Source: Ilex aquifolium
Taxonomy: Eukaryota > Streptophyta > Magnoliopsida > Aquifoliales > Aquifoliaceae
Length of the DNA: 64,000 nt
Reading direction: 5' to 3'
Assembly (NCBI GenBank): GCA_951799425.1
Contig: OX637394.1
Span: 11,588,501 to 11,652,500, forward strand
The notes below the pieces were generated by a model. It searched no databases. It worked only from the letters and a program-made list of their open reading frames with translations, and was not told the DNA's origin. Positions 12,801 to 25,500 of the stretch are shown in pieces. The position numbers were made by a program, and so were the translations under genes. Each line of letters opens with the position of its first letter. Positions within the stretch are counted from its first letter, which is position 1.

Positions 12801-15800
12801 CCGTCTATTCTTCTCTTTCTTTAAAACCCACATATGTGATATGTGTGTCTGTGTATGTATAGAGAGAATAAAAAAACCTACATAATTGTTTGTTGTCTCT
12901 AAAATCTACATATCTATATAATTTTATCTCATACATATTTTCCCCCCAAAACCATTTGATCACACCCATGTTTCTTCTATTTTTGTCTGTATAATTTTGA
13001 AAAAGAAATGAAGATACATAAAAGAGCTTAGAGAAAAAAAAGACTATATTGATTCTCAATTTTTGTCATTTTAATTATTTATTATTACTGGTTGATTTAG
13101 GCATAGTTGTTAGGTTCTTTTTTTTCTATCAATTTATGATATCTCCTTCGAGTCTTGATTTATAGGGTTAAATTCCATTTCTTTTTTGAAAAGCTAATTT
13201 TCCTTTGCTAATGAAGGTACTCATCTAGCCACATATCTAGCTTTTCAGCAACCCACGTGTTTTCAAATTCTCCAGTGGTGTAACTTTTTAGTAGTTGCGG
13301 GAAATATTATTCTTTCATATTGGCTTTTGGGATTGGGTGATGTGGTGGTGTGCATACATGGATTATTTCAAATACATTCAGGAACTTGGATTGGAAAACT
13401 AGATTTGAATTTTATTGTGGTACAATATGCCTCCCCTGTTTTTTAGTGGTGCTATAATATTTTTTTTAGTGGTGCTATAATATTTTTGTTGAAGTATTAG
13501 GAGGATAAAGGAAATTTGTAGACTTTATTTTATTCTAGAGGAGGCAGATTCATTTTCTTTGGCCTAACTAGCTTTATTTTGTGAAATAACTGGTGTTGTG
13601 TCTTCAATATTGGTGAGCAAATTAGGTGAGTAAAATGAATTTTCCTTTTTTATGAAAAGGGAATTTATTGGGCTAAGTAAAATGAGTGTTTCCTCTTGCT
13701 CATGCTTGAATTTTGGCTGATCTGTTTATGGGTGACTCATATCTTCATATTTCTCTCTTGACTGTTTTGTGGTTTTGAATTGGGGTTTTCTAGGCTTCAA
13801 TCGAGACCTGTGTTCATTTTTCCATTTTCAAAAGTGTTCCATGCCTTGGCGACTCAATGGTTCATGGGAAAAAAGGTGTGCTCATGCCTAGGTAAGGGCT
13901 TTGTTGCATTCCTTTGAATTTGGTTTTTATTTATAAGTTATGTGTTGATCATATATTGATTTGTACTTGAATTTAGAGTTTCATAATTAATTTGATTGGG
14001 AAGGAGAAAGAGCTAGCTAGCTGTGCTAAAAATGATTGTCATGCGTTTATACTAGAATTTCAGTAGTTCACTAATTGGCAGTTTGATTCACTGCTTGCAT
14101 GGGATTTGCTTAAATTTTCATTAAAGCTTAGTGATGGGTTTATTGAATTTCACCTTTTAATTGTATTTTTTAATTACTTCATTTGGCTTGCTTTACCAAA
14201 AAAATATGTGTTAGCCTGTTAGGAATTGAACTGGAATAGCAATGGTGTTTTGCATAACATTTTTGGATTATTTATATGTTTATGAGCTTCATCCATTGCT
14301 CTTACCCCTTTGTTTTCCTCAGAATTTTCGCTAACAAAGGATCGAGACCCTTTTATGAGAACAATGATAACAATAAAATGAAATTCTGAAAAATGAAAAA
14401 TGAGTTATGGAAAGTTTGTCACTCGCTGAAAAATGAAAGTTTTTCAAAGGATTGGTTGGAAAACGAGTTAATAGAAGGTTGTCATAATTCTTTGGTTTTG
14501 TACTTGAAAACAAACTCACTTTAATGATTGTGTTTGTTTATTGAATTTAGGGTATTCATGGTTGTATAGCTTATGTTTCGGGACTAACTCTTTTCACTAG
14601 GCCATTTGATCAGGTTGCGAAGGTATATCTTCATGACAAATGTAAATCTGAACAAGAAATGTTGCTATCTTTTTAAGTGTATTGGGACGTTAAGATATTG
14701 AGAAACATATTTGGTTCCTTTTTGAATTATGAAAGGGTCTTAATTATGCATCATAACAATGTCCATGTATTGATTTGTGTAGTGGGCTCTTGATTTATTT
14801 GTTCTTTTTTTGTAAATGTAGTAGACTTTTGTGCTAAAACCAATAAAATCTATTTTGTTGGGGCTTGAATTATTCTTTGGTAGTTGATCTGGGTCTATTC
14901 ATTTGTATTTGTATTGGATATGTTGCGTCTTTTTTGGGGGGTGAGATAGAGGAAGTTGACAGATAGAGGTTGGGAGACAGAGAGAATGTCGTGCAATTCA
15001 CTAGAAGTTGATGTACGGAAGAAAATGTGGTGTAATTTTGGTAGAGTACTGATATGTGTGGAGTTGTTTATAATCGTAACTAAATTTTGTGATGTTAATA
15101 TTAGATGTTGATTTCTCTAAAATGTGTTTGTGGCACTTGCGACAAAATTTGGGACAGTGTTATAATTATCAATTTTATGTTGAATCCAACTAATGATAAA
15201 AGTAAAGGGTTTTATATTTCGGATTTACAATTGTTTTATTTTGTCACACATATTTCGATAATTGATTATATTTCAAATATTTTCAGGTATATATGGAAGG
15301 ATATGAAGATGAAGTTGAAGATATTTCTCTATTTGTGCATGTGTGTATTTTTTGTATTCCGTCTTTTGTACAGTTAACTAATTATACATGGTTATAATGG
15401 TTTTGTTTTGGTGGTTTGGATAAACATGGTTATGATGATTGTGGTGATATGTATAATTGTAAGTTTTATAGATAGATTTAGATTTTTTTGGGCTTCTATT
15501 TTTAGAGGAAATTTTGTTCAAATTTCTTGAAATTAGTAGGGACTAGCTTGATGTTTTGGTGGTTGTATATGTGTTGATGATTGGGTATGTATTGATTATT
15601 GTGGTGGTATTGTAAATTATTATGATTGTTATGTATAATTGTAAGTTCTGTAGACATGTTTAGATTTTTATGGGTTCCTATTTTTAAGTTATGCCGAAAT
15701 TTCTGGATAATAGTTCCTATTTAATTGTAAGTTATGCCGAAATTTCTGGATAATAGTATGGACTGCCTTGATTTCAAATTGATAGGTTGTTTTAGGTTGC

Positions 15801-15850
15801 AAAGAGTCTTTAGATAATGTAAGATTCTTCGAGTTTTAATTTAATTTTTC
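9805..15850. other. Helitron interior without recognised genes
   Basis: AT-rich DNA with scattered short open frames, none with a recognised family. Local features are three nearby copies of GAGCTTTTTAGAAAA at about 10087-10155 and a small tandem duplication at about 15690-15760 built on AAGTTATGCCGAAATTTCTG. Transcribed captured exons cannot be excluded. Confidence 0.5.
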
Positions 15851-15885
15851 GTTACGCCGTGCCTTCAGGCACGGACAATTACTAG

Positions 15886-16375
15886 TATGGTGATATAGTA
15901 TGACAGTGATGATGTAATATTATAGTTATATTAAATATTTTTTGACAAATAGAGAATTTGTGATACTCGAACCTATGACCTCCCGTTATATAACGAATAT
16001 ATTTAACGTTTTAATTGATAATATTTCAACATCTCATAATGAGAACTTCAGAAAATCAATGTAACTTCAAAAAACCAAATTGTTATCGACGGTAACAATT
16101 GTTGCACCTTTTTAATTATCACATTCTAGTTAGTGTGTGTTTATTTGCATGAAAATCCTAACTGTAATAGTTTAAATTTGATGGTTCAAGTATTATACGT
16201 TTCAAATTTTAGAAATTTGGATGTAATTTATTAACAGATATATTAATAGACATTAACGGAAAAAGTTATGTGTACACGTACAAACTTTAGAGAGTTTTGT
16301 ATAATACTTTAAATATTTGGGTCTATATAATTAAGTGACAAACCTTGAGGGTTTGGGTGTAATTTTACCTTCTTT
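15886..16375. other. AT-rich intergenic DNA
   Basis: Nothing recognisable between the Helitron 3' end and the foldback MITE. Confidence 0.5.
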
Positions 16376-16377
16376 TT

Positions 16378-17055
16378 TTAGGATTAATTACAAATTGTAA
16401 CCCAGAAAATCATTTGAATCTTAATTTGCACCCTAAAAAAAATCTCAATTTATACCTCAAAAATATAAATTTGTATCAATGCGCACCCGAAACTAACGGT
16501 AGTTAGTTTGTCATCTAAAACTAAATGGATAAATTACACATAAATCCCCTCATACTTGTCACTTAATTATTTGGACCCCTCACATTTAGAATATTACTCT
16601 TACACCTCTTGACGTTTGTGTACATGTAACACATAATCTCTTGTCGTTAATATCTGTTAATATAACCGTTAAAAAATATGATTTAATCCTAAAAAAAAAA
16701 AAAATTTATTTCATACTACCATTTATTTTGTGGACCCGTTATATTCTAACCTTTAAAATTAAACTTACCATTTCAATGTCCAATATAATATATGTATTTA
16801 TATAATGTTGTTTATATCCAATGCAATACATCACTTAAACAAAATTATATTAATACTCAATTGGAGGAATATTTTTAGTCATATTTAGATTCTCAATGAA
16901 TGTAGGTGTAATATTTCAAATGTGAAGTAATTAAATGACAAATATGAGAGGGTGTAAGTGTAATGTATTGAAATAAATTTTTATTTCTGACGGTATAAAT
17001 TAAAATCTTTAATCTTTAAAATATAAATTGTGACTCCAACGATCAAAATGAGCAA
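16378..17055. mobile_element. Foldback MITE, family shared with 33.9 kb
   Basis: The left arm contains AATTTGCACCCT and TTTGTATCAATGCGCACC, followed by a block about plans of the form 'CTCATACTTGTCACTTAATT'. The right arm is a diverged reverse complement ending near 17050. The same order of words occurs in the element at 33935-34690. Exact ends and the target duplication were not resolved. Confidence 0.6.
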
Positions 17056-17099
17056 TTCGTAACACAAGAAAACATAAAACACTACCATGTCAAGTCACT

Positions 17100-18733
17100 A
17101 GTCCACTCTGAACAAATGGTTCCTCTAGGGTTTCTCTTCCCAATTCCTTAGCCAGAGAGACCTCTCTCTGTCTCTCTCTGTCTCTCTCAATATCAGTTAT
17201 CTGCAAAACACAACCTTCGGATGTTTAATTTTTGTGCCATCCTTTAAACCCTATCCCTAATTGCTCTAATGCTCTGCTCTCAGTTATGGTAATGTGACCA
17301 AACTGAGAAAACCACCAAATTCAAGGGAAATTTGTGTACTTTTGCGAAGTTTCTAAAAACGGGTAAGTGAATTTCGGTTGCTTTGTGTGTGCACTATTTG
17401 TGTAAGGTTTTGCAGTACTACATGCAGTTATGGCTGTTGTGCTACTGTCTGATCAGTTTGTGTCAAGAAAAAATGTAAACTATACTACTACTACCCCATC
17501 CAAAGTTCATGATGATGTTTGGTGAATCAGAGGCTAGCAATGCAAAATAAAACAGCTTACTTTCTTTTCTGCTATACTGGAAAGCAGTGGAATACATTAT
17601 GTATTTATGCTTACCAGTTTCTAAATTAAGCTTAAGGATGAAGTCAGTCCTTGTGTTATTAACCATCTGACAGCACTTGTATTGGAGGTCATCGTATTTT
17701 GTTATGCATATTAATGACTGCCTTGGGATGTATTTTTTTATATCGTGGCCCTATAATTAGGCTAAGTTGTAAGTGGTAGCTCTGTATCTAAACTGAAGTT
17801 GCACTTTAGGGATGCATGTGTTGTGCGGACTTTTTCATTGTTCATATTTTGCTTTAGTTAAAATTCAAAACCAAAGCATTGCCCACATCCTTTTCTTTAT
17901 ATTCACATACAAAGGCATCAATATATCATACATGAGTTGATAATTCAGGATGTACAAAAAAAAGTTGATAATTCAGAAGATGCTCTAGCCTGCAGTTTGT
18001 AAAATGTATTCCTAATCAGGCATGGACAAGCTGAAATTGATTCAATGCTATTTAATTTGATTTTGGGGCTATGAAATCGGTATTTTGTTTTAATAGTTTA
18101 CTTTACAATAGGATATCTTAGAGAAGAATTCAAATGAATGTCTTGTAGCAGAAATATTAGTAACGTCTTATGGCCTACATTACAGTTACTATCTCTGAAG
18201 AGGAGAGGGGGTCTCCTGGATGTTTTTCTTAGTTAAGAACTCCTGTGTTTCATAGTATCCATCAAGTCGTCCACATAGCTGGCAGGCATTCCCATTCCAT
18301 TCTTCATTCCTTGGCTGTTTTTTAAACCTCTTTATCTGATATATCTAATCTGTACATCAAGAGTGTTGCTGTTTTCTTGTACAGATGCTACTCTTTCCCT
18401 GGTTTTTGTTTTGATCTTGTAAAGCTGATGGTTTTGTCCAAAATTATTTGTTTGGCTGGCCATGCTGGATCTTCTAGTTTTCGGCTCCCCTAGTACTGTG
18501 TTTGCCAACTCTCAGTGGGGATGTCTTTGCTCAATCCGTAGTCTTCTTTTAAGACAGTATTACCTGTGATGCCTGCTTTTAGATTACTGTGTCATGCAGG
18601 AGTATCATGGCTAAATTACTCTGCATCATTTCTGGATCATATATTATGCACTTTTATTAGCAAGCTTTTCAATATTTTGGTATGCCATGAACCTATTGTA
18701 TGCTTTTGATTTTTTTCCTGATTCACATAACAG
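17100..18733 (+). promoter_or_regulatory. Probable promoter, 5' UTR exon and leader intron of the MYB/SANT gene
   Basis: At 17127-17190 an AGGGTTTCTCTTCCC box is followed by a CT-rich tract typical of plant core promoters and leaders. A strong donor, ACGG|GTAAGTG, lies at about 17361. An acceptor, CATAACAG, ends near 18733, about 30 bases before the coding ATG. This predicts a leader intron of about 1.37 kb. A very short upstream ORF (ATGATTGTCATTCTGCTAG) precedes the start. The exon assignment is inferred. Confidence 0.5.
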
Positions 18734-18763
18734 CTTATACATGATTGTCATTCTGCTAGTTAG

Positions 18764-19796
18764 ATGGCATTCCGAAGAAATGGAGGAGATAAATTAGAGA
18801 TGGAACCTGATCCTGCTACTTGGACTGCCTTGGAGGAGAAAATTTTTATTCAGTTAATGGTAAAAGAAGGTCAAAAAGGAAATAGATCCTCAACCACCTT
18901 TTCAAGGAAAGGTTGGAAACATATTGAACAAGAGTTCTGTCAGAAAACTAACAAGAGGTACAACAACTGTCAATTTAGAAATAAGTTTAACCAGTTGAGG
19001 ACCCGTTATCATGATTTTAGCAAGCTGTTGAAAGAACCCGGATTTACTTGGGACCCTGTGCTCAACAATGCCACTGCAACTGATGCTGTATGGGAATCAT
19101 ATATAAAGGTGAACACTTAATATCGAAACAGTGAATTCAGTAGTATTTGTCTTTCAGAAACTCCAAAATGTTGATGTTGAAGTTGTGCATTTCTTGATGT
19201 AGGCAAATAAGAATGCAAAGAGATTCCGGAAAAAAGGGTGTCCTATGTTTAGTGAATTGGGATTCATATTTGGTGACCCAATGGCAAAATGCAAAGATGT
19301 GTTCCCTTTAGCTCAGTATCCTTTATTTAGTGAAGACAAATTGGATTTAGAAGATGAATCAACAAATGCTACTCCAACTGCTTTCGAAAGTGACAGTAGT
19401 GGTGATAAAGATTATCCAGTGCAAAGTACTGGATGCCAATGGCAACGATCTCCAACTCCAACCAGCAATCTTCGAGGGAAGAGGGAGGCAAGGACCGTAG
19501 TGATGGGAGAGGCTTTGAATGAATGGACTGAAGCTACAGTCCCCTCAGGGACATCCAAGAAAAGATCTGCTGAAGATACAAACGTGAAGACACCAACCTT
19601 GCACAAACTCGAGGCATCCCCCCATTCTAGTGCATTCTCAATTACCAATTGTGTCAAATGTTTAGAGTCAATTGAAGATGTGGATGCAAGTACCTATCTA
19701 AAGGCACTTAAGATGTTTAAGGACGTAGATTGGAGGGAGATGTTTATGGCAATGTCGGCGGAAAGAAGAATAGTTTGGCTGGGTAGCTTAGAATGA
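18764..19796 (+). CDS. Myb/SANT-like DNA-binding protein (LIMYB-like)
   Basis: Two coding exons, 18764-19108 and 19203-19796, joined in phase across a GT-AG intron, give 312 aa. Residues about 14-115 carry the Myb/SANT-like domain (Myb_DNA-bind_3 type), with the WTALEEKIFIQLMVKE helix, FSRKGWKHIEQEF, then FRNKFNQLRTRYHDF and a conserved TWDPVLNNATATDAVWESYI block. Exon 2 opens with the FRKKGCPMFSELGFIFGD-type motif usual after this domain. An acidic, serine-rich middle and a C-terminal helical region (LKALKMFKDVDWREMFM) follow. This is the layout of L10-interacting MYB-domain proteins and many uncharacterised plant paralogues, presumably nuclear DNA-binding. The family is related to the Myb-like ORF1 of PIF/Harbinger transposons, but no terminal repeats surround this gene and its frame is clean, so it is called a host gene. 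The specific target is unknown. Confidence 0.85.
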
Positions 19797-20017
19797 TTGC
19801 TTGAGATCTTTTTGTTTGTACAATATATGTTACCAATAGGTACTTCTATAGTTGATGCATCACTTGCCTTCTTGGTTTGGTAAATTTATTGTGGATTGGA
19901 TGGAAACATGTTTTGAGACGTTCGATCTCTCATAGGTGGTCATTGAAATCTGTGATCGCATTGGAAAGGGATTAACACTGTTTATTTATCTAATACCCGG
20001 TAGATCATAATTCATGC

Positions 20018-20018
<1 letters not shown>

Positions 20019-20070
<52 letters not shown>
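20019..20070. repeat. (GA)n microsatellite
   Basis: About 25 GA repeats, slightly interrupted near the end, downstream of the MYB/SANT gene. Confidence 0.95.
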
Positions 20071-20071
<1 letters not shown>

Positions 20072-20159
20072 TTATATATGTCTACCGTAATATTTATCTA
20101 ATAAAGAGTTTCTAGTTTTTCTACAAAAAAGAGATGAAATTAGTCAAACAAATACCTCA

Positions 20160-20535
20160 AAGCCGGTTTGCATACTAGAAATTTTTTTTTTGTTTTCGGA
20201 TTGACCAATTATTTTTTGTTTTTATTTTTTAAAAATTGAAAACCAAAAATAGGTAAATTTTTAAAGTTATTTTATGAATTAAAGTTATTTTATGAATTTT
20301 TAAAAATCACTTTTTCAAAATTTAGAAAAAAACATCACTACCACCGCATTTCTATTTTTATTATTTTTTGAATTACTGTCCAAACAAATTTTACTATTTT
20401 CTATTCTGTAGAGTTATTTTTAAAATCATATTACCTAAGAAGTTTCGATACAAAAAACACTAAAACACACTTTTCTAAAACTCTTCTCAAAAATAATTTT
20501 CAAATACTATTTTTTTGGGACGCAAACCAAAAAAT
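20160..20535. mobile_element. Possible short MITE
   Basis: The ends GGTTTGCATACTAGAAA and TTGGGACGCAAACC are imperfect inverted repeats bracketing T/A-rich DNA. A target duplication is not obvious, so this is tentative. Confidence 0.35.
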
Positions 20536-20649
20536 ATTGTCTTGCATTCCAATTTTTAATGGTAGCATGAGTTTGTTTCGGGGACGATGCGTTCTTAATG
20601 AACAATTGAACGAACATACATGAAAGAACTTGAAAACAAAAGTAATTTA

Positions 20650-21608
20650 GGTGGCGTTTTTTTTAAACAGCCCTGTTTTAAAAACAAGGCCAAAAAACAA
20701 AAACATCCAAAAGGATGTTTTTGAAAACATAAAAAAAAAAAAAAAAACACACGCGGACAGTTCGATCCATTTTAATGAGGTCTGGACTTCGAACCCTCTC
20801 CACAGCAAAATAATGGGTTATTTCCCTTGCCCTATAAATTGCCAAGAAATCCCCTTTCTCAACCGAAGAGCCTCACACCATATGAAAAAATCTTCTGCAG
20901 CTTCTTCAACTCCTCCAAGGCAAACGAAGAGCCTCACAGCAGATGAAGTTCCTACAGCTCCTCCAAGGTAGACGAAGCTCCTGCAGCTCCTCCAGTTCCA
21001 GCGATCTCTGCAACTCCGGTGAAGACCTCCATCTTCGGCAAAGATCTCCATCTCTTTCTCGTTCTCTCTCTTCCTCTCTTGCCCTTCTCCGTTTTGGTGG
21101 TGGTTATGGGTTTTAGGGGGTGGTGGTGGGTTTCAGTAGTGGTGGTCGGGTTGGGTGGTGGTGGGTTTCAGGGGTTGAGTTTTCGAAATGGTGGTGGGTT
21201 TCAGGGGTTGGATTTCGGGAATGGTGGTTGGAGACACGCTGGTGGGTTTTGGTGGTGGTGGTGGGGGTGAATTTCGGTGGTTGTGGGGTTGGGTTTCGAT
21301 GGTTGTGGGGGTGAGTTTCGGTGGTTGTGGTGGGTTGTGAGTTTCGGTGGTGGGGGTGGGTTGTGGGTTTCGGTGGTGGGGTTGGGGGTGGGTTTCCATG
21401 GTGGTTTTGGGTGGACTGTTGGGTTGGGTGGTGAATTTTTTGGTATAATATCAAACAAGTTTTTTATTTTTGTTTTCACAAATTTTTAAATATAAATAAC
21501 TATCAAACATGTTTTATATTTTTAATTTTTATAACAAAAAAACAAAAATTTAGTTCTATTTTTTTTATAAAAAAAAATATGAAAACAAAAACGTTACCAA
21601 ACGCACCC
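20650..21608 (+). mobile_element. Non-autonomous PIF/Harbinger element with GGT-rich minisatellite
   Basis: The element is bounded by TTA at 20647-20649 and 21609-21611, the 3-bp target duplication of PIF/Harbinger. The right end is GTTACCAAACGCACCC; the left end (GGTGGCGTTTTTT) is a decayed counterpart. The subterminal AAAACAAAAACATCC words match the copy at 42011-43293 in opposite orientation. The interior carries a GGT/GGGTTTC minisatellite (about 21110-21430) whose frames translate to Gly/Trp/Val-rich strings and should not be annotated as genes. No transposase is present. Confidence 0.75.
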
Positions 21609-22598
21609 TTATTGATATTGACCAAACGAGGCAATACCTAATGCTTGAAGTGTCCATATATAGCGAGTTTAGAAGGCAAAATATACATCCAATCAACCAC
21701 GCCTTAGATATCACATCGCCATCATAATCTCCCCCAGTCCCACACTGATTTCAGACAGTAATCTGTTCGTATAAACACGCAATTTGACATCCTAGGCAAT
21801 AGATGGTTCCGGGTGTTGGCAATGACTTAGTTCAGACCAAGACCCTTATAAATTGATGGGCATTGTAACGGGTACTGTGCAATAGTCCAAGGCTACAGGA
21901 CCTTGCAAGATCTCCATTTACGCTTATTCCTCCCAACGGTGGCCTTTAACAACAATGCAAGCCATCAAATTTGTTAGTGCATACCTGTAACAAGGCAAAA
22001 AGTAAATAAGCTTCCACAAAATGCACCAACAAAGATATTACATCAATTAGATCCTGTTATCGATCATTTTATGATGATCGAATAAACAAGTCATTTAGTA
22101 AGGCAAAAAAATGATATCCGGAGGGCTGGTCATGGTTCCCGATCTTGTCCCTGCCCGCTAAATCTGTCCTACACTAGTTGGTTGCCTAATGGCGCAATCC
22201 CTAAATGCATGTCATTTTCTTTGAGCTGAACATTTGAGATACTGCAAATTTCACTCTCAAATTTGGGAAACAAAATGGTGGTTGGACAAATGCTTCATGT
22301 TTAAGTTTCTGAATTCTCTGTGATGTGCCTTTGGGTATGTATCCCCGTACCACATTAGCTCAGGGGATTATCAGTCAAAGCAGCAGCATGCTGGTATAAC
22401 AACATATGTTGTAGATGTGAACTAACTTGCAGGGTAAAGGAATGAATGACATACAAAGATCAGTATTTGGACTCTCATGTAAAACGACATATACAGCAGG
22501 GAACTCATATTAAACCCAAACATCCTACCTTTATATACTGAATGGCCTAGTTTAAATAAGTAACAAAGCAAAGATTCTTACCATTGAGCCTCTGGAAA
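21609..22598. other. Intergenic and 3' flank of PIG-A
   Basis: No gene is seen. The stretch next to 22598 probably holds the PIG-A 3' UTR on the minus strand; a polyadenylation site was not fixed. Confidence 0.4.
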
Positions 22599-25500
22599 CT
22601 ATCTCAAGCTTTCGGCCTCATTGAAATCCCACGATATCTCTTCGTGTTGACAATGTATTAAATCAATATTGGGTACGGGCTCAATATCCAAATCAGGCTT
22701 TTCAAAATTGCAAAAAAGAGGACTACCATAAGAAAAGTCACAAGATTGTAATCACAAAGTTGGTGAAACAATTTCGTTGGATGACAAAGATATACCTGCC
22801 ATTGTTGCAACAGATGCCACAACAAAAAATCAATGATCATAACCAAGCAAAAAATCTTGCCTGCCCAAGCTCCACATGTCATGTATCTAGAACAGATTAG
22901 TCGTCAGTAAACTTGAGTATCGCTTCGATATTTGACCATGATAACACTGAAATTCTAGAGATAACTTGATGAGTATCAGATTGGAATAGCATAAATGAAA
23001 AAGATTTAAATTGGGATTTTTATTTATTTAGATATAATTTTGTTGTTATCTTTGTAGTAGAGTTTGATAAGGAATTTTTGATCTTAGGACTTTTGAGTTC
23101 CCTATATAAGGGGGTTCATGTTAGGATAAAGTTGTGCTGCACAAATTGTTGCCCAAATCTTGTATCCCAAGTGATGTGTCAAAATATCATATTGAATATT
23201 TGGTGGAGTTAGTGGACCCCACTAATCTAACCACCTGCATTGATTTGAGATACAAAATTTGGACAAAACTTTGTGCAGTATAGGCTGTATAGCATTGCTC
23301 TTATTTTTAGGTAAACTTGAGTTATTGAATAATATCGAGAATTGTTTCTCCTTAGGGCCCGTTTGGTTAGGAAGAAAAAAAATGATGGAAAGTGAAAATG
23401 ATAGAAAATGAAGTGGAAAAAAAAAAAAAAAGGATAGAAAATATATTTTCATGCATGTATTTGGCTAGAATGAAAAATTTATGGGAAAGTTTTAAAAAAA
23501 ATTTATTCTATTGTTTGAAAGAAAGGAAAGTTATAAGAATTTTTTTATAATTGTCTAAATTATCCTTAATTATATTAAATCGGTCTAAAAAGGAAAAAAA
23601 ATATTTAATTATAATTGAAAGTTAAAAAATTTTAAAAAAGTGGCTCGAAACCTAGTTCTAGGACAATCACCAACACAAAGGTCTTTGAACCAAATTATAT
23701 GATTAATCAAATTCATACCAAATTTTTTTAAAATTAATAACTAATAAAATATTTTAAGAAAAATAAGGGTAAAATGGGAAATTAGTTATAGATCACAACT
23801 TTCTTGCATTTCCTTTTGTTTTTTACGAGAAAAAAAGTTGATTGTTTGTGAGAAAATTCAAGCATAAAAGAAAATTATTTTTTCTATTATTTTTCTTTTC
23901 ATGCTAACCAAACACATGAAAATTTTAAAAAATTTATCTTTCTTGTATTTTGTACCATTTTCCCGCTAAACAAACGAACCCTTAATCTCTGTTTCTCAAC
24001 CCCTTCTGCCAAGTAAAAATAAAGCACCAATTACCTCGGATGATGAATCAATAAACTTAGAAAACAAGACTCACCCCCGACAGCTGACACCAGTAGTTTG
24101 GTTGCAGCTTCAATTTCAGAAGAATCTGAACTGTTAAAGCATCTCAAGAGCAATTTAAGATGGATCACATGTCCACACACCCAGATTTTCATGTTTCGGA
24201 GTATAAATGTCAGGTGACTATTAAGATGGTTTACAAGGATCTCACAATGAAGGATAGATACATTTTAGTGGACTTGTTTCTGTTACCATAAATCTCCACA
24301 AGCAGTCCCGTTACCATTTTTTTGGTTAGTTTTGCCAAGAAAAATAAATCAAACATAAGAACTTCAGTGGCTTACCGGGATAGTCGTTCTAAAAGATTCT
24401 GACCGGAGCATCTCAAAGCACGGTCATACACAATCTCTGTCCTTTTGGCAACATCATGCCAACTGTACAGTTTTTTCATCTGGCAATGAATAAAAGAAAC
24501 AAAAATAAATACAACTGACAAGAATAACTTAAAAAGACCACATATAATCTGGAGGATTCACCTACACGAAGGTGCATAGCTTGAGGGTCAATTTGGGGAA
24601 GTATGTCTATTGCCTTCTTGATTGCTTGTACCATATCACTAGGATCTGGCTCAGCGAGAACAATCATGTCATCTGGTAGAACCTAATGTAACAAAAGGAA
24701 AGTAGTAAGCAAACCAGGATGTCATCTAAACATATCCAGAATTGTTATTATTCCATTCAAAAACTTATCATCTCTGCTCAGTTATAGGCAAACTGAAAGA
24801 CAACATATAAAAATCCATGCCTCTGGGACACCTCCCACACGTGTACTGACTGTCAATAATCCACAACTAGCAGCCTCCAGTATGGCTATGCAAAATGCTT
24901 CTGTTAAAGAACTGATACAAAAATTTCAAAAAAAGAGGAAGAAATTAAGGGGATTAATTAAATGCTTGCGTTAAAGAATTGACGCTAACATTTCAAAAAT
25001 CAGGAGAAAAATAAGGGGATTAATTTGAAGAAAAAAGCTTCTTAAAGTCAAGGACAACCAATCAGCAAATATGCACATTTAGGCACAACTGCATAGTAAT
25101 TTCCAGATTGCAAAATTATGAGTGACATTGAGCTACAAGGGTCTATCTATACATTTTGCCTTTGGAGGTCGGAAGAAGTATTCTTAAGGCTCACATTAAG
25201 GCAAGTCAGTCCAAAATCACACTCAGTTTTATTAATATTAAGCCAGAAATTGAGCAGGACTATTACTGGGAAATGACCATTTTCTTGAGAAAGGCAACAG
25301 AGTTTTCTACACGGCTGTACTAGGTGCTATTGGTTTGATAAAAAATTTTACATTTTTGCGTCATTCTCTAATTTTTAGTGCATATAAATTTTGAATATCA
25401 CATAACATGAAATACATGTATGCAATGCTATCATCTAAAGGATATAATAGTTATCACCCATCTTTTACAAGAAGTTTCCTCAACATATTCCAAGTTTCGT

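Larger units (their letters stand above)
6439..15885 (+). mobile_element. Non-autonomous Helitron, ~9.4 kb
   Basis: The left end is TCTATAATATAAAACAGAGC, preceded by A at 6438, a typical plant Helitron 5' TC terminus. The right end has a hairpin CCGTGCC-TTCA-GGCACGG, about 8 bases, then CTAG at 15882-15885 followed by T. Insertion between A and T without target duplication is the Helitron signature. No RepHel helicase frame is visible, so the element is non-autonomous. Its interior is AT-rich, holds a nested solo LTR, CT-rich low-complexity DNA near 6600-6890, and open frames without recognised homology at 10166-10411 and 10585-11106. Some may be captured gene pieces. A related but degraded terminus-like string at about 12755-12780 hints at a composite structure. 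Confidence 0.72.

Noticed and set aside
21019..21489. Proline/threonine-rich or Trp/Gly-rich proteins
   Set aside because: Minisatellite translation inside the Harbinger element at 20650-21608.
22658..22882. Separate small membrane protein
   Set aside because: It is PIG-A exon 7 read through into its intron.
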